The position numbers and the translations under genes were made by a program. The notes under the pieces are model-generated. The model did no database searches and was not told the origin of the DNA. It saw nothing but the letters and a program-made list of their open reading frames with translations. A stretch of DNA of 64,000 nucleotides from Molossus alvarezi (Eukaryota; Chordata; Mammalia; Chiroptera; Molossidae): assembly GCA_037176705.1 (NCBI GenBank), contig CM073905.1, positions 32,272,986-32,336,985 of the forward strand, in the 5' to 3' direction. Positions 20,430 through 31,369 of this stretch are shown piece by piece; the first letter of the stretch is position 1, and every line of letters begins with the position of its first letter.

Positions 20430-20905
20430 CCAAGGTGGTGGGCATTGGTTTCTGATCACTGCTGTCACCAATGACCACAAACTTCTCAGCGTGACGCCAT
20501 AGGAATGGATCACTTTACCTTCTTCAGGCCAGAGCTGGGAACTCGGTTTCCCTGGGCTTAAGTCAGGGTGACAAGGGCTCTATTCCTCTGGAGGCTGCAG
20601 GGAAGAATCTACTTACTTGTCTTTTTCCAGATTCTTGTACATCTGCTTCCTTTCTCACAGTCTCTGCATCCTTCCGAGCCTGGCTTCCATCTTCAACTCG
20701 TCTTCCCTGACCCTCTCTCCCTCTCAGAGAGACCCAGTGATCCGGTCTGTCCAGATAACCCAGAGTAATCTTCCTCGACTCTTATGGTCCTTAATCACAA
20801 TTGCCAAGTCACCCTTCCTGGTAACAGGTTTACAGGTTCTGGGGATTAGGGCATGGACCTGTTGGGGGGGGGTGTTATTCTGCCTTCCACAAGGTGTTAG
20901 AGTCT
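20430..20905 (-). mobile_element. Probable LTR-derived ancient repeat
   Basis: CTGTCACCAATGACCACAAA, TATTCCTCTGGAGGCTGCAG near the left and ACAGGTTTACAGGTTCTGGG GATTAGGGCATGGACC with GTTATTCTGCCTTCCACAAG at the right are landmarks of an old reverse-oriented LTR-like repeat. The exact family is not assigned. Confidence 0.6.
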
Positions 20906-20924
20906 TCATTCCTCTAAAAGGAAT

Positions 20925-21131
20925 CCCACCGGTGTGGCTCAGTGGTTGAGCGGCAACCCATGTACCAAGAGGTCGCGGGTTCGAATCCCGGTCAGGGCAC
21001 ATGCCCAGGTTGTGGGCCTGATCCCCAGTGGGGGGCATGCAGGAGGCGGCCAGTCGGTGTTCTCTCTCATTGATGTTTCTATCTCTCTCCTTCTCCCTTC
21101 CTCTCTCTCTAAAATAAATAAAGGGGGAAAA
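20925..21131 (+). mobile_element. VES SINE, subtype A
   Basis: Complete A copy: CCCACCGGTGTGGCTCAGTG, GGGTTCGAATCCCGGTCAGG, GGGGGGCATGCAGGAGGCGG, CT-rich part, AAAATAAATAAAG tail. TSD AAAAGGAAT at 20916-20924 and AAAAGAAAT at 21132-21140 (one mismatch). Confidence 0.95.
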
Positions 21132-21289
21132 AAAAGAAATGGTCCCTGCTCACCTGTCCCCTGTGATCCAGTGTACTTGCCAAGACAGGAGATGTTTGGA
21201 GGTCCCTCCGGCCCGGGGTTTCTGAGAGTTCCCGGGTCTAGATTTTTTCTCTTTCATTTCAGCTTTTTTCATTAGAATGAGTGAGCGTG

Positions 21290-21475
21290 GCTGAGCGACT
21301 CTCAGACAAGGGCGTTCGAGTCTTCGCTATGCCACTCACCTGCGGTGTGACTGTGCGAGAATTAATTCCCTTCTTCCCACCATAGTGTCCTCCTCATCAA
21401 AACGAGGATTATACCATCCAGCTCCTAAAGGTGGTGGGACGTATAAGCCATGACCCAGGCGCACGGAAATGGTTT
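21290..21475 (+). repeat. MIR element
   Basis: ATGCCACTCACCTGCGGTGT GACTGTGCG, the CCTCCTCATCAAAACGAGGA segment and a degenerate 3' end. Sense orientation. Confidence 0.65.
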
Positions 21476-21554
21476 ATTAGTTCAGAGTTATTATTATGGC
21501 CGTATCTCCCCCTGTTCTCCCCTCTGTCTGTTCACTTTCTGTTGTGGGTGTTAT

Positions 21555-21680
21555 CTTACTGTGCTGAATACATCTGTCTGCCTGTTGGTCCATAGTGAGC
21601 TCTGCAAAGGAGTGGATGAGGCTCCCCTCTCTGTATCCCTGGGACCTTGCAAAGAGCAGATGGATGGATGAATGGAAGGT
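21555..21680 (+). repeat. L2 3' end
   Basis: TAGTGAGCTCTGCAAAGGAG, CTCTGTATCCCTGGGACCTT GC and a GGATGGATGAATGG end, like the L2 terminus. It grades into the tetranucleotide field. Confidence 0.55.
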
Positions 21681-21930
21681 GGTGCATCACTGAATGGGAA
21701 AATAAATGAATAAGTCTGCATAGATGGATAAGTGGTGGATAGAGGCTATACGTGTTTTATGTATGTAGGTAGGTATGTAGTTATGGGTGCATGTATGGTC
21801 CCTGGATGCATGCATGGGTAGATGTACGAATATATGGATGGATGGGTATATGTATAAACAGATGAATGGATACGTTTTTTGGATGAATGGGTATATAAAT
21901 GCGTGGCTAAGAGGATGGGTACCTGTATGG

Positions 21931-21972
<42 letters not shown>

Positions 21973-22155
21973 ATACATATATGTATGAATTAATGGATGA
22001 ATGGAAGTTTAGATGATTGAATGAATGGGTGGACACATGAATGAGTACATGTATGGGTGCATGGATACAGGTATAAACTGACTGATTAATGATGGAAGCA
22101 TGCACACATGTACAGATGGATGATTAGATAGTTCTTTGGAAGAATGGATGAATAG
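21660..22155 (+). repeat. Degenerate ATGG/ATGA tetranucleotide field
   Basis: Roughly 500 bp of decayed GGATGGATGAATGG-type units (for example GGATGGATGGGTATATG, TTAATGGATGAATGG), surrounding a GT microsatellite. May have grown from the ATGAATG end of the adjoining L2. Confidence 0.8.
21932..21971 (+). repeat. (GT)n microsatellite
   Basis: Uninterrupted TG dinucleotide of about 19 units. Confidence 0.97.
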
Positions 22156-23189
22156 GTCATCATTTAAGTAACTGTTACTGAGAACAATGTCTCCAAATCC
22201 TTATCACCAAGGGTCCGATCCCTTCCCTGACCCAAGCCTGGGAAACGAATATAACAGAGCCACCTGTCCTGTGTCCCACAGGAGGTCCAGTGAAACATGG
22301 CCTTGCCCGTATCGCTTGGATGAGGGCCAGCCCTACCGCAGAGGTGCCCATTGTGAGTGTCTCTCAGTACCTCCTCGGGTGCTCCAGCGGGGCCCGTTCA
22401 AAGCCTAGCCCATCCTCGGCACGAAGGGATAAGGATAGAAGGGAGCCGGATGCCATTTTCCTATCCATCTTTCACACGTGGCCGTCAGAACCCAGAGCAG
22501 GGAAGGGACTTGCCCAGGGTCACACAGCAGAAGAGTGCGAGGTGTGAGACAGGGACTCGGGCCAGATCTTCTGCCAGCAAGTGCTGCACGGCTTCCTCTG
22601 CCTCGTGGAACCTCCCCGTCCCCAGGTGCCTCTCACAGCCAGCCTCCCAGGGCCCGCAGTAAAGACCGTCTCTCTTTGTCTCCAGCACCCGCGGGCAAGA
22701 GCCAACCAACCTGAGCTTGTTTATCTCGCGTGAGGACGGTTGACTTCGCCGCCAACTCCTGGCCCCTGAACGGCTGGAAGGGTTCGGAGAGCCAGGAATG
22801 TGCCTTTGTGGGCGCTTCTGCAGATGCCCTCTGGGGGTTCTGGGGTTTCAGCACCGAGTGCTCTCCTCTGCCTCCTGACTTTCTAAAGGGAAATCTTTCT
22901 TCTCTCTCCCTTTCATTGGTGGAATAAAAGGGAGGAAGACAGACACACACAGAGAGTTTGCCCTGGTGACTGAACAAAGGCACACCACAATGGTGGTGTT
23001 TGCTCATCCTCCAGCCGGGGGCCATGAGCCTTCCCGTAATCTTCAGAGTCTTCAGAGTGGCAGTGATGAGCTGGGGGCCCTGCCCGCTCGCTGGCCCCTC
23101 CCCACCCCTCCTGGGGACTGGATGTTAGGCAGAGCCCTGCTGCAAAGGTTTGGCGAACTGGCCCCTTCTGTCTCCAAATTTCCGAGCTC
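22156..23189. other. Mostly unrecognised; one MIR-like scrap
   Basis: A reverse MIR remnant lies near 22480-22565 (GGGACTTGCCCAGGGTCACA CAGC). The rest is unique-looking. Overlapping open frames to 130 codons have no domain. Confidence 0.45.
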
Positions 23190-23845
23190 CCCAGTCTTGA
23201 GAGAGAACCCCAGCTCCCCTAGGGCACGCTTTTCCAAGGACACACAGCTAGTAGATGACAAAATCCTAAGAGAATCCCTCCCACCTGTTGCGGTCACTTC
23301 ATCTGGTCTCAGGGCACCGTATGGAAACAGCAACAACCACCACAGCAGTAATAACACCCAGACACGCTACTAACTCGGTCCTCTCAACAGCCCGGGAGGG
23401 GTATGCCATCAGCAGCTCCATCGGACAGATGGAGAAGCAGAGGCAGGAAGACGACCACCCAGCTCGGGTTGCAGCACTGCTGTGCTTATTGGATACGCCA
23501 GGTGTCCTACCGAACAGTGTACGTGGCCTCACCACGCAGGTACTATTCGTACCTCTATTTACAGAGCTGAGATACTGGGAACAGAGAGGTTGAGTCACCT
23601 TTCCAAAGACACACAGGTAGTCGATGGCAAAGCCCTGTGGTGTCTCCCCCAGTGACAATGACTTTATGGAGTAATTTGTAGATAGTTTATGGAATTGTAA
23701 AGCCCTAACTATTTGGGGCTGGATGGGGCTGTAAGGAGCATCGAGCTGAAATATTATAGGTCAGGAAACAAGACCCAGAGAGGCAAAGCTACTCACTGAA
23801 GATCAGACAGCTGGTTAGTGGCAGACTTCCTAGAAGTGATGAATA
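23190..23845 (-). repeat. Cluster of four MIR-like fragments, all reverse
   Basis: Successive reverse MIR cores: AAGGACACACAGCTAGTAGA (near 23236), GATGGAGAAGCAGAGGCAGG (near 23428), AGAGAGGTTGAGTCACC with ACACACAGGTAGTCG (near 23583-23622) and AGAGAGGCAAAGCTACTCAC with CAGACAGCTGGTTAGTGG (near 23776-23820). Separate insertions or one expanded locus cannot be told by eye. Confidence 0.7.
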
Positions 23846-23861
23846 ATAACAACAATAATAA

Positions 23862-24064
23862 GCCCGTCCGATGTGGCTCAGTTGGTTGAGTATTGTCCCA
23901 AGTACTGAGAGGTCCTGGTTCGATTCCCGGTCAGGGCACATGCCCGGGTTGCTGGCTGGATTCCCAGTTGGGGGGGTGGTGTGCAGGAGGTGGCCGATTG
24001 ATGTTTCTCTCTCACATCAATGTTTCTATCCCTCTCTCTAAAAAAATCAATAAAAACATATTTA
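23862..24064 (+). mobile_element. VES SINE, subtype A
   Basis: Head GCCCGTCCGATGTGGCTCAG, B box GTTCGATTCCCGGTCAGGGC, GTGCAGGAGGTGGCCGATTG, tail AATCAATAAAAAC. It sits in an AAT-rich target (AATAATAACAACAATAATA before, AATAATAATAA after), so the TSD cannot be delimited. Confidence 0.94.
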
Positions 24065-24221
24065 AAATAATAATAATTTTATATATTTAAAACATTATTT
24101 TATGGGACTCTTTTGTAAGTGCACACCACTCTATTCTGTGCAAATCAAATTGTAAAGTCATTAAAATAATAACTACTTGCTAGGCAGACTGCCAGGGGCA
24201 TTTGAGAACACGATCCCCCTT

Positions 24222-24313
24222 ACACACACACGCACGCATGCACACACACACGCAACCGCGCACACATGCACCTCTTCCTCTGGGGCTTTGATGTGTGTGT
24301 GTGTGTGTGTGTT
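24222..24313. repeat. (CA)n and (GT)n pair separated by 23 bp
   Basis: CA-rich run 24222-24268 followed by a pure GT run 24292-24313. The two are inversely complementary and could pair as a hairpin. Confidence 0.9.
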
Positions 24314-25304
24314 TGCCGTCATGTGGTAGGCAAAGGGGAGGTGGTCATGGGGTCTGTGTACCAGGGGAACGCATGCTTGTCACCTCCTGAGCTCCAGTTT
24401 CCTGGGAAAGTGTGGCTGGGACAAAGGAGGGGAAGGTGTGGAGAAAGGGCCTTCGGGCTGATTGCAGCGGGGGAGGGCCCAGAGAACAGAGGCCATTCCT
24501 CCTGGGAAAACGGTTGGGGTTGCCCCTCAGTCTGCACCCCAGGTGGGCAGGCTCTTAGGCGCTGCACGCTGGCGTGTTGGGGCTGGTAGAGATAGGGTGG
24601 GGTACCCCAAGGGTGAGAAACAAAATCCTAGAGACCCCCCACAGGCCACTGGTCCTGAGCACATATTTAGGACCCAGAGTCTGACCACATTGCACATTGC
24701 TGACCTTCCGGAGCAAAGTTTCTCCCTCTGGGAGGGACTTTCAGGGGGTACAAGGACTGGGCATTATATGACAGTAAACCACATGGTGAGAAGCCCCCTT
24801 TCCTAGTCCTTCCCGTCTCCTTTGACTCCATCGGGCAGCAAGTCCTGTTGCTGCTCCACCTCCAGCGTTCGCTGACCTCTCAGGAGGACAGAGGTCCCCT
24901 CAACCAGAGCCCTTGGGCCTCGTCACATTAGAATGTAGCAACAGTGTTTTGTGTCCTTCGTGTTGATGTTTAAGGCGACTTTCCACTTGGAGCAAAGGAC
25001 CCTGGGCTCCCGATGAAGGTGGCAATACACAGTTGCCTTTTGAAATAAGTGTGTTGGACAACAAAGGGACTCTGCATGAAGACCGTCACTAAGTGTCTTA
25101 GGACAGGCAGCATGTGGGTTGCAAAAATCCCGAAGCTGATACAAGAATGACCAGTGTTTGGGGAAGCACCAGCCTAGGGAGCAGTAGGCAGAGTGTGCAC
25201 AGGGGAGGGGCGGGTGCCTTTTTCTCATTCGCGTGAAGATGCCACGTGTGTTAGCTGAGGGCCTGAGCTTTGGCAGTGGGCAGGGAGCGGCTGAGTGGTA
25301 AGCT
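24314..25304. other. No recognised feature
   Basis: Unique-looking DNA. The reverse open frame at 24923-25318 (131 codons) has no recognisable domain. Confidence 0.45.
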
Positions 25305-25600
25305 CGCTGCTGTAACAAAGAGCCCTACGACTTCAGCGGCTTTGCCCAATGGCAGTTTTTCCCTCTCTAAAGGTCAATCAGGGACCCAGGTTCCTTCTAT
25401 GTTGTGGCTCCATCCTCCACTAGAGCCTTCTGCTTCTGTTTTGCTGGGAGAGGAGCATCATGGGTAATGTTTCTGGGCCTGGCCTAGATGTGCCCTTATC
25501 ACTTCTGTCCCAGCCCATTGGCCATAACCCTGCCACATAACTACACCTAACTGCAAGGGAAGCTGGGAAATATAGTCTAGCCACCAACCGGAGAGGATCA
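25305..25600 (-). mobile_element. Probable ancient LTR-type repeat
   Basis: GCTGTAACAAAGAGCCCTAC at the left and CCCATTGGCCATAACCCTGC with TGCAAGGGAAGCTGGGAAAT at the right recall conserved parts of an old reverse-oriented LTR-like repeat. Family uncertain. Confidence 0.5.
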
Positions 25601-26608
25601 AGGAAGTGGGTTGAGTGAGCAGCTCATCAGCCTCTGCCATAGATGGTTAGTTCATTCAGTTTATTCACTATTCACTCGCTATTTTAATATGTATTCATTC
25701 ACCATTTACTGAGCACCTACCACATGCCAAGCGCATGTGCATCTTCATTTAATTAAACAGTGATCACTTTTACCCTTTCATATGTGTTTGGAGATCATGT
25801 ATGAGAAAATGAATGCCTCATACTGTATTCGGCTAAGTAGCGTGGTGACTCGACTCTGTGCATGTGTTTGTAATGTTCTGAAATGCTCTTTTCACAAATG
25901 ATTACCCATCTCCAGCGATGCTTGAGGAAAAGGCCTCAGACATTTGCCCAAATACATGGCCGAGCTCTGTGCCAGGCACACACATGTTCTGCGGAGAAGA
26001 ATGTATGTCGAAGACTCTAAAGACAGTGACTTTATCAGACTTGGACTGTCATCCTCTCCTTAGCCCAGGACAGAACCCCAAGGCTGAAGGGAAGGATGCC
26101 CTTGCTCAGATCCCCCAGCTCCCCTGTTGCCATGGGGACAAGCTCTCTGGCAGCTGCAGGCCAGGGGAGGCTGGGGATCCTAGAAATTCTTCGGGGCCTC
26201 CACTGACGAGCCTTGATATTGCTCCTTTCACCGAGGCACAGGTGGGGTTTTCTGGGGCAGATGGTCACTTGCCCAAAGCCGCGTTGCTGGTAAGAACACA
26301 CACCTTCATCTAAATGCAGACAGTGTTTCTAGGACCCACATCCTCAGCAGGACACATGGCCGCTGCTCTCGGCACCGGGGTTCCTTTTCCAGACGGTTTC
26401 AGCAGACCCTTGTCCTTCCTCCACGCTCCCACTCTTGTCCCCATCATTCTGTCCTCTCTGCTGCTCCGGACTAACATTCCACGGTGGGAGGAACCTGCTC
26501 CGATCATGTCCTCTCTTCCTTAAAAGTCTCTGATAAAGAGACACGTTATTATGGAAATATTAAAAATAATGCTAATGACATGGGAAAAATGTTCCAGGAT
26601 TCCTGGTG
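25601..26608. other. Mostly unrecognised; MIR-like scraps
   Basis: A short ancient-repeat start may lie at 25690-25730 (TTTACTGAGCACCTACCACA TGCC) and a reverse MIR remnant at 26215-26300. The 131-codon frame at 25918-26313 spans the latter and is not supported as a gene. Confidence 0.45.
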
Positions 26609-26623
26609 AAGAGCACAGTTTTT

Positions 26624-26888
26624 GTTTTTTCTTTTTTGGTTACTCCTCTTCCGAGGATGTTTTCCCATTAACTTTTTAGAGTCCAAGGGAGGAAAGGGAA
26701 GAGAGCGAGAAACATCAATGTGAGACAGATGCATAATTTGGTTGCCTCCTGCATAACCCCGACCAAGGTTTGGGATCGCACCTGCAACACAGGTACGTGC
26801 CCTTGACCTGTGTTGGTCTGGGAATTGAACCCGTGACCCTGCAGTCCACAGGCAGATGCTCTAACTGCTGAGCCAAACCGGCCAGGGC
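26624..26888 (-). mobile_element. Older VES-related tRNA SINE, reverse
   Basis: Reverse-strand head GCCCTGGCCGGTTTGGCTCA with B box GGTTCAATTCCCAGACC region, but the body (TGCAGGTGCGATCCCAAACC) and tail (TCCTCGGAAGAGG) differ from subtypes A and B. Imperfect TSD: AAGAGCACAGTTTTT at 26609-26623 and AAGGGCACATTTTTT at 26889-26903. Divergence suggests an earlier wave. Confidence 0.85.
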
Positions 26889-26903
26889 AAGGGCACATTT
26901 TTT

Positions 26904-27304
26904 AATAGAGTGATCTTAGCTACGAGAATAGCATGACTGGACGGCGAGACACAGCCTAGGACGTTAGGGTGGGGTGTGCAGGTCTGGGGGTTGCTGGGGC
27001 AGGAATGCCAACACCTCACACCACCCCCGAAGTAGATGTTCCCAGATACAACTTACACAGCGCTGGGGATAATGTGGAAGTGCCGAACTGATACTCAGTG
27101 AGCATTAGGTGAACGAATGCATGAATGAGTGAATGAGTGAGTGAAGGAGCACGCTGCTTTGAGTCAGAGAATGGCAGGGTGCACTTGTCATTTTGGAAAG
27201 AGCTAACATACTCACCATTCCCCCGGGAAACGATCTGAAGCCCACCCTTTGGAGGATGCCCTGTTATCTGCCAGGACTGTGTCTGGACTTGCCTTCACTG
27301 TTTG
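26904..27304. other. No recognised feature
   Basis: Unique-looking DNA with a short GAATGAGTGAATGAGTGAGT run near 27122-27146. Confidence 0.45.
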
Positions 27305-27425
27305 TAATTTCGGATTTACCTGTGAGAGTCTCAGCTTGCTGCCTCTTTCCCTTGCCCGACTGGAAGCTCCCCGAGAACAGGGCCAGGAGAGCTTGGGCCC
27401 CCGTTGTGCCCCCTGGTGTTTAGGG
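27305..27425 (+). repeat. L2 3' fragment
   Basis: TGACTGGAAGCTCCCCGAGA-like segment (CGACTGGAAGCTCCCCGAGA ACAGGGCCAGGAG) is the well-known L2 'AAGCTCCTTGAGGGCAGGGA' region. Confidence 0.65.
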
Positions 27426-28469
27426 GCACTCGGGAACGGTCATTGTGTTTCTTCTCTGCTCCCGCCGAGCTCGGGAGGACCTCCTTCTTTGACACATTTC
27501 TCATTTTGACAAAAATAGACATTTATAGATCCTGATATTCAGGATTTTCTGTGGCGAGGACACCATGCTGGGGGACGGTTCCCGTTGTTTACTTCTCAGC
27601 ACAAGCTGAGATGTATCTTTAAAGCTGGCTTTGGGAGAAGGTGCGTCTGCCCCCATGCTGCTGCCCCCTGCTAAAGTCAGCGCATCTCACTGAGCCCGGC
27701 GATCTCGTCGGCCCATCGCTCCGCGCTCCTAGGGCACAATGGGGAGCCGTGCAGAGCCCAGCATCATGCCTGGCATGCGGTAGGCACCTGCGAGGTCCTG
27801 TCTGCTCCTCTCCTCCCGGGTTCAGGTCAGAGCCCTGCCACATCGCTGTCCACCGGGAAGAGCAGTCGGGGACCAGCCTCAGACCAGCTTCGTCGCCCCA
27901 CCCTCCTGGCTGCTGACCTCGCCGGGCCGGGGCTTGTTTGCTTTGGAAGGTGTGTTGATGGCTCTCCCAAGGTGGTTTGTTTAACCGATGGCCTTTGAGG
28001 GCTGGGGCAAGGGATGGAGAGACCCAGAGGCTCCTGGTCAGGTCAAAGGGGCTTGACAGACAAGCTGGGACAGAAGTCTGGTGATGCATTGATCCAAAGT
28101 GGAGTGACTGGCTTAATCTCTGTTGCTTTTGGAAAGATGGCCCTAGGTGTCTGTCACCTATGGAGACAAAGGTGGCGGGGCCTTCTCTTTCCTTGTTGGT
28201 GGCCTGAGCATTTAAACGCTCCGGGCAGCAGGGAGCGTATGCCTGAAGGTGGCGGTTTTAGGTAGTGATTTTGCAGAAACCCTTCTGTCCTGGATGTGGG
28301 TCAGCAGATGTTGGGAATGGGGCACATCTGGCCCCGATAGGCATGTCATGTCACCACTTTCTTCGTGTTCATCACCTTCATTAATGACCGCCTGGCGGAC
28401 TCCCGTGATCTGGAAGCAGTTGCTGTGAGGTTCAGGGGTCACACTTGGCATGTCCCTCGTAAGCAGTGT
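27426..28469. other. No recognised feature
   Basis: GC-rich unique-looking DNA. A reverse frame of 156 codons (27619-28089) has no recognisable domain and is overlapped by open plus-strand frames. Confidence 0.45.
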
Positions 28470-28603
28470 GCAAACTGAATTATAACATTGAATGCGTCGG
28501 AGGAGCCTCTTAAAAGGAGTCTGATGGGGGAGTTCTTCAATAGCAAATGAATTATTTTGCTAAGCAAGCATCTTTATAATTTGTTAATCATGTAAATTTG
28601 ACT
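28470..28603. promoter_or_regulatory. Candidate conserved AT-rich element
   Basis: GAATTATAACATTGAATG, AAATGAATTATTTTGC and TTATAATTTGTTAATCATG in unique DNA: several TAAT/ATTA cores in 130 bp, next to a CATC array. Regulatory role is inferred only. Confidence 0.3.
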
Positions 28604-29055
28604 GTTGATCATCATCCTTCTATCCATCCACCCTTTTACACATTCCCTCATTCATGTATGCACTTCTTTATTTATTTACCCTCACCTGTTGATTTATTCA
28701 TTTAATCACCCATTCATCCATACATTCACCCATCCATCACTTTTACATACTTGTTCATCTACCCATATGAGTATCTACCTTTCTGTTCATACTCCAGCCA
28801 GTCATGCATTTATCCATCCATCCATCCATCCACCCACCCATCTACCCACCCACCCATCCATCCATCTATCCATATACCCATCTATCCATCCATCCATCTA
28901 TCCATCCACCCACCCACCCACTCATCTGTCCATTCATCCATCCATCCATCCTTTCATCCATCCATCCATCCATCCATCCATCCATCCATCCATCCATCCA
29001 CCCATCTATTTATCCATCTATACATCCATTCATTCTTCCATCCATCCAGCCACCT
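28604..29055 (+). repeat. (CATC)n field with CACC and TATC variants
   Basis: Core of pure (CATC)n at about 28940-28998 within 450 bp of CATC/CACC/TATC units, degenerate at both flanks. Serves as plus-strand complement of the GATG-type array at 32586-33316. Open frames of 99-190 codons rich in Ile-His-Pro-Ser arise from the repeat. Confidence 0.95.
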
Positions 29056-29269
29056 ACCCAATACCCATTCAGTCATTCAGTCACTTTCTCTTCTATTCTG
29101 TAATTGATTATTTTTCAGCAGGCTTTAACCAAGTGCTTACTCTGACCCCAGTCTTATTCCAGCTACTGGGAAGATAAGACCCTTGCTTTTCAGAAGCATA
29201 TGATCTCACAGCAGACACCAATATATAACTAGAAATTCCCACCCCAAAGGACAGATAGAAATGAATATA
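29056..29269. other. No recognised feature
   Basis: Unique-looking sequence between the array and the next block; possible short MIR/L2 scrap (AGTGCTTACTCTGACCCC). Confidence 0.35.
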
Positions 29270-29452
29270 GCTTTATGCCAAGTAAATGTCAGCGGAGCCC
29301 CGAACCCCCGAGAGCCCCGGGAAATCCCCTTTCTGTTTAAGCCTAAATGGACCGAGTACGTGAAACCGAGAGAAGATGCCAAATTAGCTCTTCGCTTTGC
29401 AAAATCTTTAGCCACTTTGCAATACCTGCCGGGTTTTCAATTATTTTCCCTT
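29270..29452. promoter_or_regulatory. Candidate conserved non-coding block
   Basis: Non-repetitive block with an unusual texture for neutral DNA: CTTTATGCCAAGTAAATG, GCCAAATTAGCTCTTCGC and TTTTCAATTATTTTCCC. An 81-codon plus-strand frame crosses it without splice signals or a known domain, so I treat it as non-coding. Confidence 0.25.
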
Positions 29453-29454
29453 TC

Positions 29455-29640
29455 TAGAAATCTCCCTTGGAACCAACCCAAATATCCATCGACAGAGAAC
29501 TGTTGACGGCATTCCGGGCCATTGAAACAATGGGGCACTGTGCAGCGTTTGAGACACGTCAGGTAGAAGTTTATGGGCTGATACGGAAAAGAGTTCAAGG
29601 TGTATTTTTAAATACAGAAAATTAAGCTGCAGCATGGCGT
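29455..29640 (+). mobile_element. L1 ORF2 3' fragment
   Basis: CCTTGGAACCAACCCAAATA TCCATCGACAG, CATTGAAACAATGGGGCACTG and the following segment correspond to the L1 stretch encoding the ORF2 C-terminus. Old and truncated. Confidence 0.7.
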
Positions 29641-30104
29641 ATCTGTGGAGTCTTCTGTGAGGGTGATGCGCAACGACAGAAGTGAGTGCGCCTCTCCCCT
29701 CTTTATAAAAATCATTGGGGGCTGCAAAGAGAACTTTCTAGCAGAACCACGGCACCCCCAAACGCGGAGCCAGGTCTGCACAGAGGAAGCCTTCAGCAAA
29801 TATTTGTCGAACGAACAAATGGATGCATGATAAAACAACCAGGCGCAGGAATGTTTTACTGCACAACTTTTCAAATTTAAAAACCAAGTTAAAAACAAAA
29901 ACAAAACAACACCTCAAAATCCTGCAAAGCCACCAGCCTCCCTGATCTCTGGGAAGGGATTACACAGTTGGGGTGACAGGTCTCCATTTATCCAAACTGT
30001 TTTTCCTGTCCAATTAGGGAAGGAGGCCCCTGTGTGTCCAGCGTCCCCTGTCCCATGGGGGAAGGCCAGACCTGTCTGAGAAAACAAACAGCCACTTGTG
30101 TGTG
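29641..30104. other. Mostly unrecognised; L2/MIR 3' scrap
   Basis: At 29770-29828 CCTTCAGCAAATATTTGTCG AACGAACAAATGG looks like the 3' end of an L2. The rest is unique-looking. Confidence 0.45.
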
Positions 30105-30240
30105 TGTGTTCCGGCCCCGGCGCGCGGGCCCATAAAACCCGGACCCCTTTCTGCAGCAGGAGCCTACATTAGGGAGCTGTTGACAGTCCCTTCGCCTGAC
30201 CTCTTGCACAATGCCAGGGACTGCTCAGCAGCTTAGAGAA
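30105..30240. promoter_or_regulatory. GC-rich block with TATA-like CATAAAA
   Basis: GGCCCCGGCGCGCGGGCC is followed by CATAAAACCCGG at about 30131-30142 and by an AT-richer region including CCTACATTAGGG. This resembles a core promoter layout, but no downstream exon is evident. Low confidence. Confidence 0.25.
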
Positions 30241-30540
30241 AGGAAGAAAACAAACAAAAAAGTCAGCTGAGTCTGTTTGTTCTGAGGAAACTCACAAAGG
30301 TGTGTGACAGCCAGTAAATGCCAGTTTGGCTGTTGTTTTTAATCTGCAACATGGGAGGCGGGTGGCCAGGGCAGAGGTGGTGGGGGGGCGTCAAGGGAGA
30401 AACGTGAAGAAAGGAAGGCCACTGATGGGGGGGCACCTTCAGAAAGGGCAAGGGAAGCAGGTGAGGTCTGCTGGGTGGGAGACTGATGAGGCACCTGCCC
30501 TGTGAGTTCTGAGGTGTGAAATACTCTGTCTCAGTCCATT

Positions 30541-30693
30541 ACTCATTCATTCATTCATTCATTCATTAATTCATTCTTTCTTTCATTCTTTCATTCACTC
30601 CCTTTCTTTATTCCTTCCTTTCTTCCCTCCTCCTTTCTTTTCCCTCTCTCCTTAACCTCTCTCCCTCCCTCCCACCTTCCTTCTTTTTCTCTT
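30541..30693 (+). repeat. (ATTC)n and pyrimidine-rich tract
   Basis: (CATT)n at 30543-30580 passes into a T/C-only run (TTCCTTCCTTTCTTCCCTCC) up to about 30693. Confidence 0.92.
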
Positions 30694-30697
30694 TACA

Positions 30698-30870
30698 GTT
30701 GTTTATTGAGTGTCTACTATGTCCCAAGCACTGTTCTGGTGCTGAGGAATCTGGCAATAGATAAGTCAGTGAAAGACCTCACTCACAATGTGTTTGTACT
30801 AGTCCCATTTTAGAGATGAGGAAACCGAGGCACAGAGAAGGGACATAACGCGCCTATGAGAGGCCCCACG
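30698..30870. repeat. Ancient-repeat start plus reverse MIR core
   Basis: GTTTATTGAGTGTCTACTAT GTCCCAAGCACTG is the conserved start of the unnamed ancient family; it is followed by CCCATTTTAGAGATGAGGAA ACCGAGGCACAGAG, a reverse MIR core. Confidence 0.75.
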
Positions 30871-30899
30871 TGTTCCTGGTGGTGGCGTGCCATTTCATG

Positions 30900-31090
30900 C
30901 CACGTGCCTTGGTTGGTCTGAGTCCTCTGCTTGGGCACCCTCTGCCCCATCCATCCTGTCAGACAGGCACACACACCTTCGTTTTTTTCAAGGCTCAACT
31001 CGCGTCTCACCTTTTCTATGGGTCCTTTCAAGCTCACTCCGAGGAGAGTTGGTGATTCTTCTCTGGTGTCCCCAAAGCACACTTTTCTTC
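30900..31090 (+). repeat. L2-like fragment
   Basis: CTTTTCTATGGGTCCTTTCA with CAAGGCTCAACTCGCGTCTC recalls the L2 'TTCAAGTCTCAGCTCAAATGTCACC' region. Confidence 0.5.
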
Positions 31091-31369
31091 TTTACCTCTC
31101 CTTTTAGGCAAGTAATAATTCAAGCAACAGAAAAACACAGTGAACAAGTATTGCAAACACCTAGGAATATACATTTTTATAGCTACTCTCTACACCTCTT
31201 TCTCTTGAGTTATGAATTGCCTGAAAGTTGAGCTACCTGTGAAAGGTATTGGAATGTTGTTGATGTATAGATTCATGGGTTGGAGGAAATCATTTCCGAT
31301 TCATGCAGTCAGTTCTTCTAATGAAATATAACTATATATTCCAATCAATTTGTAGGAAAGTGGAGGACA

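Noticed and set aside
28604..29177. 190-codon frame rich in Ile-His-Pro-Ser
   Set aside because: Encoded by the CATC field; neighbouring frames are also open.
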